Counted from the first letter of the stretch, positions 1 to 7,544 are shown. The stretch is DNA of 16,148 nt from Ruminococcus sp. UBA946 (GCA_002293295.1 DBCY01000084.1:1-16148), one strand, 5' to 3'. Notes: generated by a model not told the origin, from the letters alone. Made by a program: numbers and translations.

Positions 1-70
1 AATTAACTGATTAACGGCTTTTTTATAAATAATATATAAAAAAATTCAAAAAAATTATTTATAATGTACG

Positions 71-99
71 TTGTGATTAATAATTTTATATGTTATAAT
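71..99 (+). promoter_or_regulatory. Promoter of first surface protein gene
   Basis: A -35 box TTGTGA (71-76) and a -10 box TATAAT (94-99) are separated by 17 bases, with a TGT extension just before the -10. A/T tracts at 38-60 could act as an UP element. The layout nearly matches the promoter at 1016-1044. The leader to the start codon is roughly 70 bases. Confidence 0.75.
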
Positions 100-174
100 T
101 TTCATACAATATATGGAATGCACTGATTGCTTAACGGCAAAATATAAATGTGCACCGAAAATGGAGGAAAAATT

Positions 175-858
175 ATGAAAATTAAGAAAATCATTGCTGC
201 CGCAGCCGCTGCCGCGATTGCACTTTCTGCTATGGCAGTATCCGCCTTTGCCGCAACTATTGAGCTTGACAGCGAGTATGCCGGTTCATGGGGCGCGGGC
301 AAATGTATCCCCAAGGCAGACCTAGCCGCTATAGGAGGAGACGTTAAGGTTGTTCTCACATATGAGACAAGAACCCTTCTTCCCGACCAGTTCCTTATAG
401 CTCCTATGGATTATGACAACGGATGGACAAGGATAAACGCCGATATTACCGGCGATAAGCTTGTTATGAAAGCCGACGGCTTTATTTCGATTCAGGAGGG
501 TTCCACCACATGCGAATTTGTTGTTCCCGCCGCTACCATTGAGGCAATGGGCGACAGCGGATTAGGCTTCCAGGTTCAGAACGTTACTATTAAATCCGCC
601 GAAATCACAGCAGGTTCCCCTCAGGCGGCTCCGTTCATTATTTCCGACGAACAGAATGAAGATTATAACTTTAACAGGATTTCCTATGAAGAGCTTACCG
701 GAAAGACTGCCGACGCCGCTCCCGCTGCCGACGCCGCTCCTGCCACCGATTCCGGTGAAACCGCCACCGCCGCAACGGGAAATACAAGCGCCGCAGTTAT
801 GGTTTCCGTTATGGCTGTTGCCGGTATGGCAATTCTTACCTCCAAGAAGAGAAAGTAA
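175..858 (+). CDS. Secreted, C-terminally anchored surface protein (paralog 1 of 3)
   Basis: The function is not known. The 227-residue product opens with a lysine-rich start and an Ala-rich hydrophobic stretch. This is a signal peptide with probable cleavage after about residue 26 (AFA|A). A beta-rich domain follows (about 28-165), then an Ala/Pro/Asp linker with Ala-Ala-Pro-Ala repeats. The C-terminus has TGNT at 201, a hydrophobic span and a SKKRK tail, which looks like a cell-envelope anchor, but no full LPXTG-type pentapeptide precedes it. ATG 175 is chosen because GGAGG (163-167) lies 7 bases upstream; an in-frame ATG at 148 lacks a site. It is the first of three tandem genes with the same architecture and has its own promoter. 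The central domain could be carbohydrate-binding-like, but I see no decisive motif. Confidence 0.85.
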   Translation: MKIKKIIAAAAAAAIALSAMAVSAFAATIELDSEYAGSWGAGKCIPKADLAAIGGDVKVVLTYETRTLLPDQFLIAPMDYDNGWTRINADITGDKLVMKADGFISIQEGSTTCEFVVPAATIEAMGDSGLGFQVQNVTIKSAEITAGSPQAAPFIISDEQNEDYNFNRISYEELTGKTADAAPAADAAPATDSGETATAATGNTSAAVMVSVMAVAGMAILTSKKRK

Positions 859-936
859 TTAATAACCTTATTAATGATTATATAACGGCATAAAAATTTC
901 CGTATTTTTCATAATAAAATATGCTTTGCAAAAAAT

Positions 937-968
937 ACAGCTCATAAATTCCTCAGCTGTTATTTATT
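937..968 (+). terminator. Weak hairpin between surface protein genes 1 and 2
   Basis: ACAGCT (937-942) pairs with AGCTGT (955-960) across a 12-base loop, followed by TATTTATT. The stem is short and the U-tract interrupted, so this is at best a leaky terminator. The rest of 859-1015 is A/T-rich with a second weak ACGG/CCGT hairpin at 885-903. Confidence 0.35.
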
Positions 969-1015
969 AGGGAAAATAAACAAAAATAGTGCAGAATTAT
1001 TATTAAAAATATATG

Positions 1016-1044
1016 TTGTGTATTTTTAAGTATAATGTTATAAT
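1016..1044 (+). promoter_or_regulatory. Promoter of surface protein genes 2-3
   Basis: A -35 box TTGTGT (1016-1021), a 17-base spacer and TATAAT (1039-1044) are preceded by a TGT extension, the same combination as at 71-99. The leader to the ATG is about 70 bases and holds a small hairpin, GGCAT (1059-1063) with ATGCC (1070-1074). Gene 3 follows gene 2 after 36 bases with no promoter seen, so both are probably transcribed from here. Confidence 0.75.
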
Positions 1045-1115
1045 TGAGTGTGTAAATAGGCATTCATTTATGCCGAAAGCTATTTTATGCCATTATAAAA
1101 ATTGGAGGAACAAAA

Positions 1116-1868
1116 ATGAAACTAAAAAGAATTTTTGCAGGTATCATCCCGGCGGCTCTTGCCGTTTCAATGATGACTATATCTGCAGGAGCGACAAACT
1201 GGGCTAACGCATCCTATGCCGATGATAATCCCGATACCGTAAAAATCATATCAACATCAGCCGATAAGGTAACCTTTACGGCTACTGCCGACGGCGTTGC
1301 GCCGAAGTGCAGGGTATCGCTCTCGGATTTGGTTGCGGACCCGGCAGACATTCCTAATATCAAGAGCATGTCCTGGACCGTTACATATGACGGCTTTACC
1401 CCTGATGTGCCGGCAGAAAATAATGGTGTAACCGGCATAGGCGGCGGTACATATGCAGCCACGACGAATTCGGTTGGTTACTGGATTAACCCTGAATTTG
1501 ACGACGCAGGAGCAGGCTACTGGGCAAATTCTTCTTATTCGGCTGAAGACTCCGTTAAGTATCTTCTTCCCACTTCCGTTCCGCAGGGAGCAGAGGGTGA
1601 AGAAATGGTATTTATGGACTGGTCTAACTTCCCTCTCGTAAGTAATAACATCACTATTTCAATTTTAAATTTCAAGATTTTTGACGCTGACGGCAATGAA
1701 ATCGCACAGGCTGAATATGCAGGCGGCGCCGCTCCCGCAGCTGACGCTCCCGCTTCCGACGCCGGCACGACTACTTCCGCAGGAACAGGCAATACTGCCG
1801 CTATGGCAATCGCCGCCGTTATGGCTCTTGCAGGCACCGCCGCTGTTATATCAAGGAAAAGAAAGTAA
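1116..1868 (+). CDS. Secreted, C-terminally anchored surface protein (paralog 2 of 3)
   Basis: The function is not known. The 250-residue product has an N-terminal signal peptide (positive MKLKR start, hydrophobic core, probable cleavage near residues 24-27, SAGA|T). A beta-rich aromatic domain covers about 30-200 and ends in a FDADGNEI segment that resembles the end of the domain in paralog 3. An Ala/Pro/Ser/Thr linker follows, then TGNT at 224, a hydrophobic span and a SRKRK tail. As in paralog 1, the pentapeptide before TG is degenerate (SAGTG). GGAGG (1104-1108) is 7 bases before the ATG. It has its own promoter and likely forms an operon with the next gene. Anchoring by sortase or by simple membrane retention are both possible. 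Confidence 0.85.
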   Translation: MKLKRIFAGIIPAALAVSMMTISAGATNWANASYADDNPDTVKIISTSADKVTFTATADGVAPKCRVSLSDLVADPADIPNIKSMSWTVTYDGFTPDVPAENNGVTGIGGGTYAATTNSVGYWINPEFDDAGAGYWANSSYSAEDSVKYLLPTSVPQGAEGEEMVFMDWSNFPLVSNNITISILNFKIFDADGNEIAQAEYAGGAAPAADAPASDAGTTTSAGTGNTAAMAIAAVMALAGTAAVISRKRK

Positions 1869-1904
1869 TTAATTATCAATAATTTAATTTGGAGGAAATT
1901 TAAA

Positions 1905-2681
1905 ATGAATTTAAAGAAAATAATCTCTGTTATCGCCGCCGCCGCTGTTTCAGTTTCCGCTTTGGCATTCAGCGCAAGCGCTGCTTGGACTGATACTAAT
2001 ATGGCTGACCAGAACGCTCTTGGCATAGCTGTTGCCGGCGTTCCCGTAGAAGATTACGGCAAGGCTGATGTAGAAGTAATGACACTTCCTGATGGAATGA
2101 CACTGGCTGACATAGCTCAGGTAAGAATAGATTTTACCGCTACTGCCGGTGAAGTAAATCTGATTTTCGGCTATGAATCAAACGGCTGGTGGGGACAGAA
2201 CGCTTTAAAAATCGAAGACAACAGAGAAGGTTATATTTATAATGTTCCCGCTGATTTAAAGGATTTCGAGTATTTTAAAATAATAGTGCGCGACAACTGG
2301 AACGGCATTGTAAGTGAAGCTACTGTTACAATACTCGACGCAAGCGGCGCTGAAATAGCATTGTCCGCTTATGCTCCTCCCGCTGAAGAAGCTCCCGCTG
2401 ATGATACAGCTGAAACTGAAGAAACAACTGTTGTTGCTGAAACACTTCCTGCAACAATAGACGAAACAGAGTTTGTTGAAGATGAAGAAATCATCGTTGA
2501 AGACGAAGAAATCATCGTTGAAGAAGAAATTGTTGAAGAAGAAATCGTTGAAGAAGAAGCAGTTGAAGTTGTTGAAGCTGAGCAGACAGCTATTCCTAAA
2601 ACCGGCAATACTGCAGCCGCTGTTATTTCCGTAATGGCTATCGCAGGAATGACCGTTCTCGTTTCCAGAAAAAGAAAGTAA
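1905..2681 (+). CDS. Secreted surface protein with Glu-rich repeat linker and IPKTG anchor (paralog 3 of 3)
   Basis: The function is not known. The 258-residue product has a signal peptide (MNLKKI start, cleavage near ASA|A, about residue 26) and a beta-rich domain of about 130 residues with Trp-rich stretches, ending in TILDASGAEI. It is followed by a very acidic linker of Glu/Val/Ile repeats (about 185-222). The C-terminus has IPKTG at 230-234, a hydrophobic span and SRKRK, a good match to a sortase LPXTG-type signal and the only clear one among the three paralogs. GGAGG (1891-1895) is 9 bases before the ATG. The gene follows paralog 2 by 36 bases and is ended by the strong terminator at 2749-2785. 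The jelly-roll-like domain may bind carbohydrate, but this is not shown by the sequence. Confidence 0.87.
   Translation: MNLKKIISVIAAAAVSVSALAFSASAAWTDTNMADQNALGIAVAGVPVEDYGKADVEVMTLPDGMTLADIAQVRIDFTATAGEVNLIFGYESNGWWGQNALKIEDNREGYIYNVPADLKDFEYFKIIVRDNWNGIVSEATVTILDASGAEIALSAYAPPAEEAPADDTAETEETTVVAETLPATIDETEFVEDEEIIVEDEEIIVEEEIVEEEIVEEEAVEVVEAEQTAIPKTGNTAAAVISVMAIAGMTVLVSRKRK
2478..2564 (+). repeat. Minisatellite in the acidic linker
   Basis: Two 21-base units (2478-2498 and 2499-2519), differing at one base and encoding EDEEIIV, are followed by three 15-base units (2520-2564) encoding EEEIV, EEEIV and EEEAV. Unit lengths are multiples of three, so copy-number change would lengthen or shorten the linker without a frameshift. 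Confidence 0.85.
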
Positions 2682-2748
2682 TCTTCGGGATTATAGTTTA
2701 AGGATTCAGAGTTAGCAAAAATACTCAGTAATTATTTAATTATGACTA

Positions 2749-2785
2749 AGTACGGCCGGGTTTTAAACCTGACCGTACTTTTTAT
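2749..2785 (+). terminator. Rho-independent terminator after the surface protein cluster
   Basis: A 15-base arm (2749-2763) pairs with 2765-2779, with one mismatch and one G-U pair, followed directly by a T-run (2779-2783). The loop is minimal. It separates the surface protein operon from the glycogen phosphorylase promoter. Confidence 0.85.
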
Positions 2786-2835
2786 CTGATTACACATTTT
2801 ATTATGTCTTAAGGGTAAAATAAAAATCTAAGCCA

Positions 2836-2864
2836 TTGCAATTAAATGAAAAATATGCTAAAAT
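2836..2864 (+). promoter_or_regulatory. Promoter of glgP
   Basis: TTGCAA (2836-2841), a 17-base spacer and TAAAAT (2859-2864), with a TGC extended -10 just before. The start codon is about 35 bases further on, so the leader is short and no riboswitch is likely. Confidence 0.75.
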
Positions 2865-2898
2865 GAAAACATAATTTATTAAAGGTGGTAGCAATTTG

Positions 2899-5253
2899 AT
2901 GAACAAAACAGAATTTCTTGCCCAAATCAATAAAAATCTTCTTACGGACGCCCGTACGGATATAAAAAACGCCGCGGTAAAACAGCTTCATAATGCGGTT
3001 TCAAGGGCTGTAATGGGGGATATTATTCCCTTATGGGAGAAAACCGAAAAACGGTATAACAACGGCAGAAGGGCATATTATCTTTCGGCGGAGTTCCTTA
3101 TGGGACGGGCAGTCTTTAATAATCTATACTGCTCCGGACTCTTAAATGAGGCAAAGGAAATTTTCAGTGAAAACGGAATTGACATATCCTGCCTTGAAGA
3201 GGCTGAAGACGCCGCACTGGGAAACGGAGGATTAGGACGCCTTGCCGCCTGTTTTTTGGATTCTGCCGCCGCGTGTGAGGTTCCGCTCAGCGGTTACGGG
3301 ATACGTTATAAATACGGGCTTTTCAGGCAAAGCATAAGCAACGGCTTCCAACGGGAAGATGCCGACGCATGGCTTGAATACGGGGACGCCTGGAGTATCC
3401 GGTGTGAAAATGACACTGTCAGGGTGGAGTTCGCAGACCAGACTGTTAATGCAGTGCCTTATGATACTCCTATTATCGGATACGGAGGGAAAGCGGTAAA
3501 TACTTTGCGTTTATGGCAGAGCGAACCTGTACGGGGATTTGATTTTTGCGCATTTGACAGCCAGGATTACACGAAAGCTTCTGAAAGCGCGGTTTTAGCC
3601 GAAGCAATTTCAAATGTCCTGTACCCTAACGATAATTATGAAAAGGGACTTAAGCTTCGTTTAAAACAGCAGTATTTCTTCGTTTCAGCATCTGTTCAGG
3701 ATATTATCAGGAGATATAAGGCTTCTCACGGTGATGATTTTTCAGATTTTGCCGGATGCTATGCCCTGCAGCTTAATGATACTCATCCTACCGTAGCTAT
3801 TCCTGAGCTAATAAGGATTTTTATGTTCAAGGAAGGTATGTCCTTTAAGGAAGCCTTTAATATAGCTCAGAAGACCTGTCATTACACTAACCATACCGTC
3901 ATGAGCGAGGCGCTTGAAAAATGGGATATTAACCTTTTCAAGAGCGTTATACCTACAATTTATGAAATAATCTTAATGATAGATACGCACTTAAAGAAAT
4001 ATCTGACATCAATAGGTCAGTCGGCAAAGCAAATTGCTGAAAAGTCTGTTACGGACGGCGAAAGGATTCATATGGCAAGAATGGCTGTGTTCGGTTCTTC
4101 CCATACCAACGGAGTAGCCGCTCTTCACACGCAGATTCTTAAAAATGACGCGCTTAAGGAATGGTATGAAATTTTTCCTGAGAGGTTCCAGAATAAGACG
4201 AACGGTATTACTCCAAGGAGATGGCTGGGGCTTTGCAATGAGGAGCTTTCCTCGCTTATTACCGAAAAAATCGGAAACACATGGATTACAGACCTTTCAG
4301 AATTACAGAAACTTAAAAAATTCGTTGACGACAGGGATACTATAAACAGGTTCATGCAAATTAAAAAACTGAAAAAGCAACAGCTCTGCGATTATATCGC
4401 CAAAAAAGAGGGAGTATTATTAAGCCCTGATTTTGTGTTTGATATTCAGGTTAAGCGTCTGCATGAATATAAAAGACAGCTTCTGAACGCTTTTTCAATA
4501 ATGGATTTATACTTTAAAATCAAGGAGAACAAGCTCCCCGACCTTCAGCCGACAGCTTTTATTTTCGGAGCAAAGGCGGCTCCCGCCTATAAACGGGCAA
4601 AAGGGATAATCAAATATATAAACGAAGTGGCAAAGCTTGTCAACAGCGACCCTGATACAAAAGGCAAGCTGAAGGTTATTTTTGTTCAGAATTATAATGT
4701 ATCCTATGCCGAAAAGCTTATTCCCGCCGCCGACATTTCAGAGCAGATTTCAACAGCCGGGCTTGAAGCAAGCGGCACCGGAAATATGAAGTTTATGCTC
4801 AACGGAGCCGTAACCCTTGGTACCCTTGACGGCGCTAATGTTGAAATCGTGGAGGAAGCCGGATGGGAAAACGAATATATTTTCGGATGCCGCGTCGAGG
4901 AAATCGAAAAAATCAAGCCTGATTACAGACCCAAGGAAAAAATCTATTACAGGAACGAGAGGGTAAAAAAGGTTTTAAACACCCTTGTTGACGGAACCTT
5001 CAATGACGGGGACACGGGAATGTTCGGAGAACTCTTTAATTCGCTTACAAACGGAACAAGCTGGCACAAACCCGACCATTATTTTCTGCTTGCCGACCTT
5101 GAATCCTATGCTGATACCAAGCTTCGCGCCTTGTATGATTATAAGAACAAAGAAGTATTCGCTAAGAAATGCTGGATGAATATCGCATCTGCCGGTAAAT
5201 TCTCCTCTGACAGAACGGTTGCCGAATACGCAAACGAGCTTTGGAAACTGTAA
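2899..5253 (+). CDS. glgP: Glycogen/starch phosphorylase (GT35)
   Basis: This is the pyridoxal-phosphate enzyme that releases glucose-1-phosphate from alpha-1,4-glucan ends, acting in the cytoplasm in glycogen or maltodextrin use. Family signatures run in order: RRAYYLSAEFLMGR near the N-terminus, GNGGLGRLAACFLDS around 110-125, YKYGLFRQ, the QLNDTHPT segment, the NHT segment, KRLHEYKRQLLN, and the C-terminal EASGTGNMKF block, where Lys631 is the expected PLP-bound lysine. At 784 residues it is close to the usual 790-820. ATG 2899 is used; the preceding in-frame TTG (2896) is also possible, since AAAGGTGG (2881-2888) is 10 bases from the ATG and 7 from the TTG. It is a single-gene unit with its own promoter and terminator; no other glycogen genes adjoin it. 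No missing key residue was noticed. Confidence 0.97.
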   Translation: MNKTEFLAQINKNLLTDARTDIKNAAVKQLHNAVSRAVMGDIIPLWEKTEKRYNNGRRAYYLSAEFLMGRAVFNNLYCSGLLNEAKEIFSENGIDISCLEEAEDAALGNGGLGRLAACFLDSAAACEVPLSGYGIRYKYGLFRQSISNGFQREDADAWLEYGDAWSIRCENDTVRVEFADQTVNAVPYDTPIIGYGGKAVNTLRLWQSEPVRGFDFCAFDSQDYTKASESAVLAEAISNVLYPNDNYEKGLKLRLKQQYFFVSASVQDIIRRYKASHGDDFSDFAGCYALQLNDTHPTVAIPELIRIFMFKEGMSFKEAFNIAQKTCHYTNHTVMSEALEKWDINLFKSVIPTIYEIILMIDTHLKKYLTSIGQSAKQIAEKSVTDGERIHMARMAVFGSSHTNGVAALHTQILKNDALKEWYEIFPERFQNKTNGITPRRWLGLCNEELSSLITEKIGNTWITDLSELQKLKKFVDDRDTINRFMQIKKLKKQQLCDYIAKKEGVLLSPDFVFDIQVKRLHEYKRQLLNAFSIMDLYFKIKENKLPDLQPTAFIFGAKAAPAYKRAKGIIKYINEVAKLVNSDPDTKGKLKVIFVQNYNVSYAEKLIPAADISEQISTAGLEASGTGNMKFMLNGAVTLGTLDGANVEIVEEAGWENEYIFGCRVEEIEKIKPDYRPKEKIYYRNERVKKVLNTLVDGTFNDGDTGMFGELFNSLTNGTSWHKPDHYFLLADLESYADTKLRALYDYKNKEVFAKKCWMNIASAGKFSSDRTVAEYANELWKL

Positions 5254-5309
5254 ATCAATCGGATTTTTTGGAATATACTTCCTGCTCTCAGTTTTTAAGT
5301 GAATTTTAT

Positions 5310-5345
5310 AACTCCGTCAGTTGTTTAAAGGCGGAGTTTTTGTTA
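5310..5345 (+). terminator. Rho-independent terminator after glgP
   Basis: AACTCCG (5310-5316) pairs with CGGAGTT (5332-5338), with a 15-base loop and a trailing TTTTTG T-run. It lies 57 bases after the glgP stop. Confidence 0.75.
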
Positions 5346-5367
5346 TTTATTATTAATTCATATATTT

Positions 5368-5384
5368 CCTATTGACATAGTAGG
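5368..5384. promoter_or_regulatory. Dyad over the cysK -35, candidate operator
   Basis: CCTATTGACATAGTAGG has CCTA and TAGG as inverted outer arms, with the -35 hexamer in the centre. Position and shape suit a repressor. Rrf2-family regulators (CymR, IscR types) control cysteine synthesis in Firmicutes, so one of these is a reasonable guess, but the assignment is inference. Confidence 0.4.
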
Positions 5385-5400
5385 ATTTATGTGATATAAT
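5372..5400 (+). promoter_or_regulatory. Consensus promoter of cysK
   Basis: This is a perfect TTGACA (5372-5377), 17 bases and a perfect TATAAT (5395-5400), with TGA before the -10. Such a consensus promoter would be very active unless repressed, which fits the dyad overlapping its -35. Confidence 0.88.
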
Positions 5401-5442
5401 ACAAATAAGCATTTATAATTAATTATTTAAGGAGAAATCATT

Positions 5443-6372
5443 ATGAAAGTTTACAGAAAATTCAGCGAACTTATCGGACACACCCCTCTTCTCGAGCTTG
5501 TCAATACAGAAAAAGCCAATAGTCTGGATGCAACTATACTGGCAAAGCTTGAATATTTTAATCCGGCGGGAAGCGTAAAGGACAGGATTGCCTCCGCGAT
5601 GATTGAGGACGCCGAGGAAAAAGGATTATTAAAACAGGGAAGCGTTATAATTGAACCGACAAGCGGAAATACGGGTATCGGTCTTTCCGCCGTGGCAGCT
5701 TCAAAGGGATACCGGATTATACTTACTATGCCTGAAACAATGAGTATTGAACGGAGAAACCTGCTTAAAGCATACGGGGCGGAGCTTGTACTTACGGAAG
5801 GCGCAAAGGGAATGAAGGGCGCGATTGAAAAAGCCGGGGAGCTTGCAAAGGAAATTCCCGGGAGTTTTATACCGTCTCAGTTTTCAAACCCCGTAAATCC
5901 TGCCGTGCATGAGAAAACCACAGCCGTTGAAATATGGGAGGATACGGACGGAAAGGTGGATATTTTAGTTTCAGGCGTAGGTACGGGCGGAACCGTCAGC
6001 GGCGTCGGCAGGTATCTTAAATCAAAAAATCCTGCAATTAAGGTTGTTGCCGTTGAGCCTTCCGCTTCCCCCGTCCTATCAAAAGGAGAAGCGGGAGCAC
6101 ATAAAATCCAGGGAATCGGCGCGGGATTTATCCCCGAAACCCTTGATACCTCCGTTTATGACGAAATAATAACTGTCGATAATGACGATGCTTTTGCCGC
6201 AGGAAGAAGCGTTGCGAGAAATGAAGGCATCCTTATAGGGATTTCTTCGGGAGCGGCAGTAAAAGCTGCGGCAGAGCTTGCTAAGCGTCCTGAAAACAAG
6301 GGTAAGATTATAGTTGTAATATTACCGGACACAGGCGAAAGATATTTGTCAACGCCTATGTTTGCGGACTGA
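5443..6372 (+). CDS. cysK: Cysteine synthase (O-acetylserine sulfhydrylase)
   Basis: This PLP enzyme makes cysteine from O-acetylserine and sulfide in the cytoplasm. At 309 residues it matches the usual CysK length. Visible motifs are NPAGSVKDR with the PLP lysine at Lys46, PTSGNTGIGL (substrate-binding loop), GVGTGGTVSG (phosphate-binding loop) and ISSGAA near the C-terminus. AAGGAG (5429-5434) is 8 bases before ATG 5443. It stands alone, without cysE next to it, behind a consensus promoter overlapped by a possible operator, which suggests regulation by cysteine or sulfur supply. CysM-type paralogs are less likely given the overall match to CysK, but substrate preference cannot be read from sequence alone. 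Confidence 0.95.
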   Translation: MKVYRKFSELIGHTPLLELVNTEKANSLDATILAKLEYFNPAGSVKDRIASAMIEDAEEKGLLKQGSVIIEPTSGNTGIGLSAVAASKGYRIILTMPETMSIERRNLLKAYGAELVLTEGAKGMKGAIEKAGELAKEIPGSFIPSQFSNPVNPAVHEKTTAVEIWEDTDGKVDILVSGVGTGGTVSGVGRYLKSKNPAIKVVAVEPSASPVLSKGEAGAHKIQGIGAGFIPETLDTSVYDEIITVDNDDAFAAGRSVARNEGILIGISSGAAVKAAAELAKRPENKGKIIVVILPDTGERYLSTPMFAD

Positions 6373-6417
6373 CGGTTGCTAAACTGTATTAAAACTTATT
6401 TCAAATTTTATTTTAAC

Positions 6418-6439
6418 GGTCGACCACATAGGGCCGACC
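6418..6439. repeat. Short hairpin between convergent genes
   Basis: GGTCG (6418-6422) pairs with CGACC (6435-6439). It lies between the ends of cysK and the minus-strand lipoprotein gene. There is no good T-run on either side, so it is a weak terminator at best. It may instead be a copy of a dispersed palindromic intergenic repeat, which cannot be decided from one window. Confidence 0.35.
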
Positions 6440-6488
6440 CTGCGTTTGTGTGTATAATGTTAATTATGCGGCAGCCCTTTTAATATTA

Positions 6489-7256
6489 TTAATCTTTATT
6501 CTCTGATATTAGAACACGTTCAATTGCATAGGGTGTAACGTTATATTTTCTGGCGGTAAAATCATTAAGCAATTCATAATCATATTTCGCGTTTTCTTCT
6601 TCAAATTCTTTCTCAGAAACCTCCTTGTCATTTATGTAATATATATTAGGAATAGGTGCGCCTTCAGGAACAGGGTCAAAATTTACAGGTTCAAAATCCA
6701 AACTGACAACGAACACCATTTCATTATTTTCAAGTTTGTAAATACTTTCGTATCCTGAACCCATATTATAAAAATTACTATGGATATATTTTCTGTCAAT
6801 ATCAAATTGGAAATTACCCCAGCTTCCATATGTGCCTAAATTTAACAGGTCGTCCTGATTAACGGTAAATATTTCTACCCCGGCTGCATGAAAGCTTTTT
6901 TCAGCCAGAAGTAATTCAGGGATACCGTTTCCGTCAAGGTCATAAATGTTGAACATTGCTCCTCGGCTGTCAATGTATTCATATAATTTATCATAATAAT
7001 ACTTTTGCCATGTTTCAGTAAACTGGTCAGGGAACATATCAGTCATAGTCTCTTCCGAATTTGCCGGTATGGCGGATGTTGATTCAGATGTGACAGCTTC
7101 TGATTCCGCAGAAGAAATAGTTTCAGTGTTTTCCGGTTTTATTGCTTCTGTGCTTTCAGAACTGTTACCTGAACCTGAGCTTGCACACCCGTTAAAGTTT
7201 AATATGACCATAACCATAACTGGTAGAGTGATAAGCAAATTAATTTTATTTTTCAT
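6489..7256 (-). CDS. Secreted lipoprotein with a DxDGNG calcium-binding-like motif
   Basis: The exact function is unknown. The 255-residue product begins with a lipoprotein signal (positive start, hydrophobic stretch, NFNGC with Cys24 as the likely lipidated residue, an atypical lipobox). A Ser/Thr/Glu-rich spacer (about 25-72) follows, then a globular domain with DLDGNGIPE at 106-114. That motif is an EF-hand-like or VCBS-type loop seen in many secreted Ruminococcus-type proteins. ATG 7256 is chosen because AGGGG (7266-7270) is 9 bases upstream; an in-frame TTG at 7265 would abut that site. It is the only minus-strand gene, convergent with cysK and divergent from the phage module, and has its own promoter. 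It probably sits on the outer face of the membrane. Confidence 0.82.
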   Translation of the reverse strand: MKNKINLLITLPVMVMVILNFNGCASSGSGNSSESTEAIKPENTETISSAESEAVTSESTSAIPANSEETMTDMFPDQFTETWQKYYYDKLYEYIDSRGAMFNIYDLDGNGIPELLLAEKSFHAAGVEIFTVNQDDLLNLGTYGSWGNFQFDIDRKYIHSNFYNMGSGYESIYKLENNEMVFVVSLDFEPVNFDPVPEGAPIPNIYYINDKEVSEKEFEEENAKYDYELLNDFTARKYNVTPYAIERVLISENKD

Positions 7257-7304
7257 TTGTAACAACCCCTTTGTTATGATTTTTATAATGTATTGTATAT
7301 TTAT

Positions 7305-7332
7305 ATTATATCATCTGTATTCGCTTTTGCAA
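7305..7332 (-). promoter_or_regulatory. Promoter of the lipoprotein gene
   Basis: Read on the minus strand, TTGCAA (7332-7327), a 16-base spacer and TATAAT (7310-7305) carry a TGA extended -10. The start codon is about 50 bases downstream. Confidence 0.75.
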
Positions 7333-7367
7333 GTTACAGTTTGAATACAAATGTACGGGCTTTCAAA

Positions 7368-7385
7368 ATGACATGCAATGAGATG
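7368..7385 (+). repeat. Direct repeat copy 1 (ATGACAT-N3-ATGAGATG)
   Basis: ATGACATGCAATGAGATG matches 7454-7471 in 15 of 18 positions. The mismatched centre is inverted between copies, since CATGCAATG here is the reverse complement of CATTGCATG there. Both copies are preceded by CTTTCAAAA. No -10 box follows this copy. Confidence 0.7.
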
Positions 7386-7401
7386 TTTTGAGAGTGCGGA
7401 C

Positions 7402-7447
7402 TGAAAGGCTGAAATCCTGAAACGAAGATATATCGGGATTCCTTTCA
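7402..7447. repeat. Imperfect inverted repeat between the two direct repeats
   Basis: TGAAAGG (7402-7408) pairs with CCTTTCA (7441-7447), and AATCC (7413-7417) with GGATT (7436-7440), leaving a 4-base bulge and an 18-base loop. No T-run follows on either strand, so this is not an ordinary terminator. Confidence 0.55.
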
Positions 7448-7453
7448 AAAAAG

Positions 7454-7471
7454 ATGACATTGCATGAGATG
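7454..7471 (+). repeat. Direct repeat copy 2, overlapping the phage promoter -35
   Basis: ATGACATTGCATGAGATG is the partner of 7368-7385. It overlaps the candidate -35 (7460-7465), so a protein bound here could control the module. Confidence 0.65.
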
Positions 7472-7489
7472 GTCAGGGTATGATATAAT
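7460..7489 (+). promoter_or_regulatory. Promoter of the phage structural module
   Basis: TTGCAT (7460-7465), an 18-base spacer and a perfect TATAAT (7484-7489) with TGA before it. The transcript would start near 7496, giving a leader of about 125 bases before the portal start. Confidence 0.68.
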
Positions 7490-7544
7490 ATAAACAGAAA
7501 ACAGAGCATGATTTAAATTAAAATGATATTTTTTTATTCTATTG

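Noticed and set aside
1535..2026. Minus-strand open frame of 163 codons over surface genes 2 and 3
   Set aside because: It spans two genes on the other strand and is Ala-rich only because the opposite strand encodes Ala-rich linkers; no start signal.
2369..2608. Minus-strand Ser/Thr-rich frame over the acidic repeat
   Set aside because: It is a mirror of the GAA-rich minisatellite and has no start signal.
7402..7447. Rho-independent terminator
   Set aside because: No T-run follows the stem on either strand.
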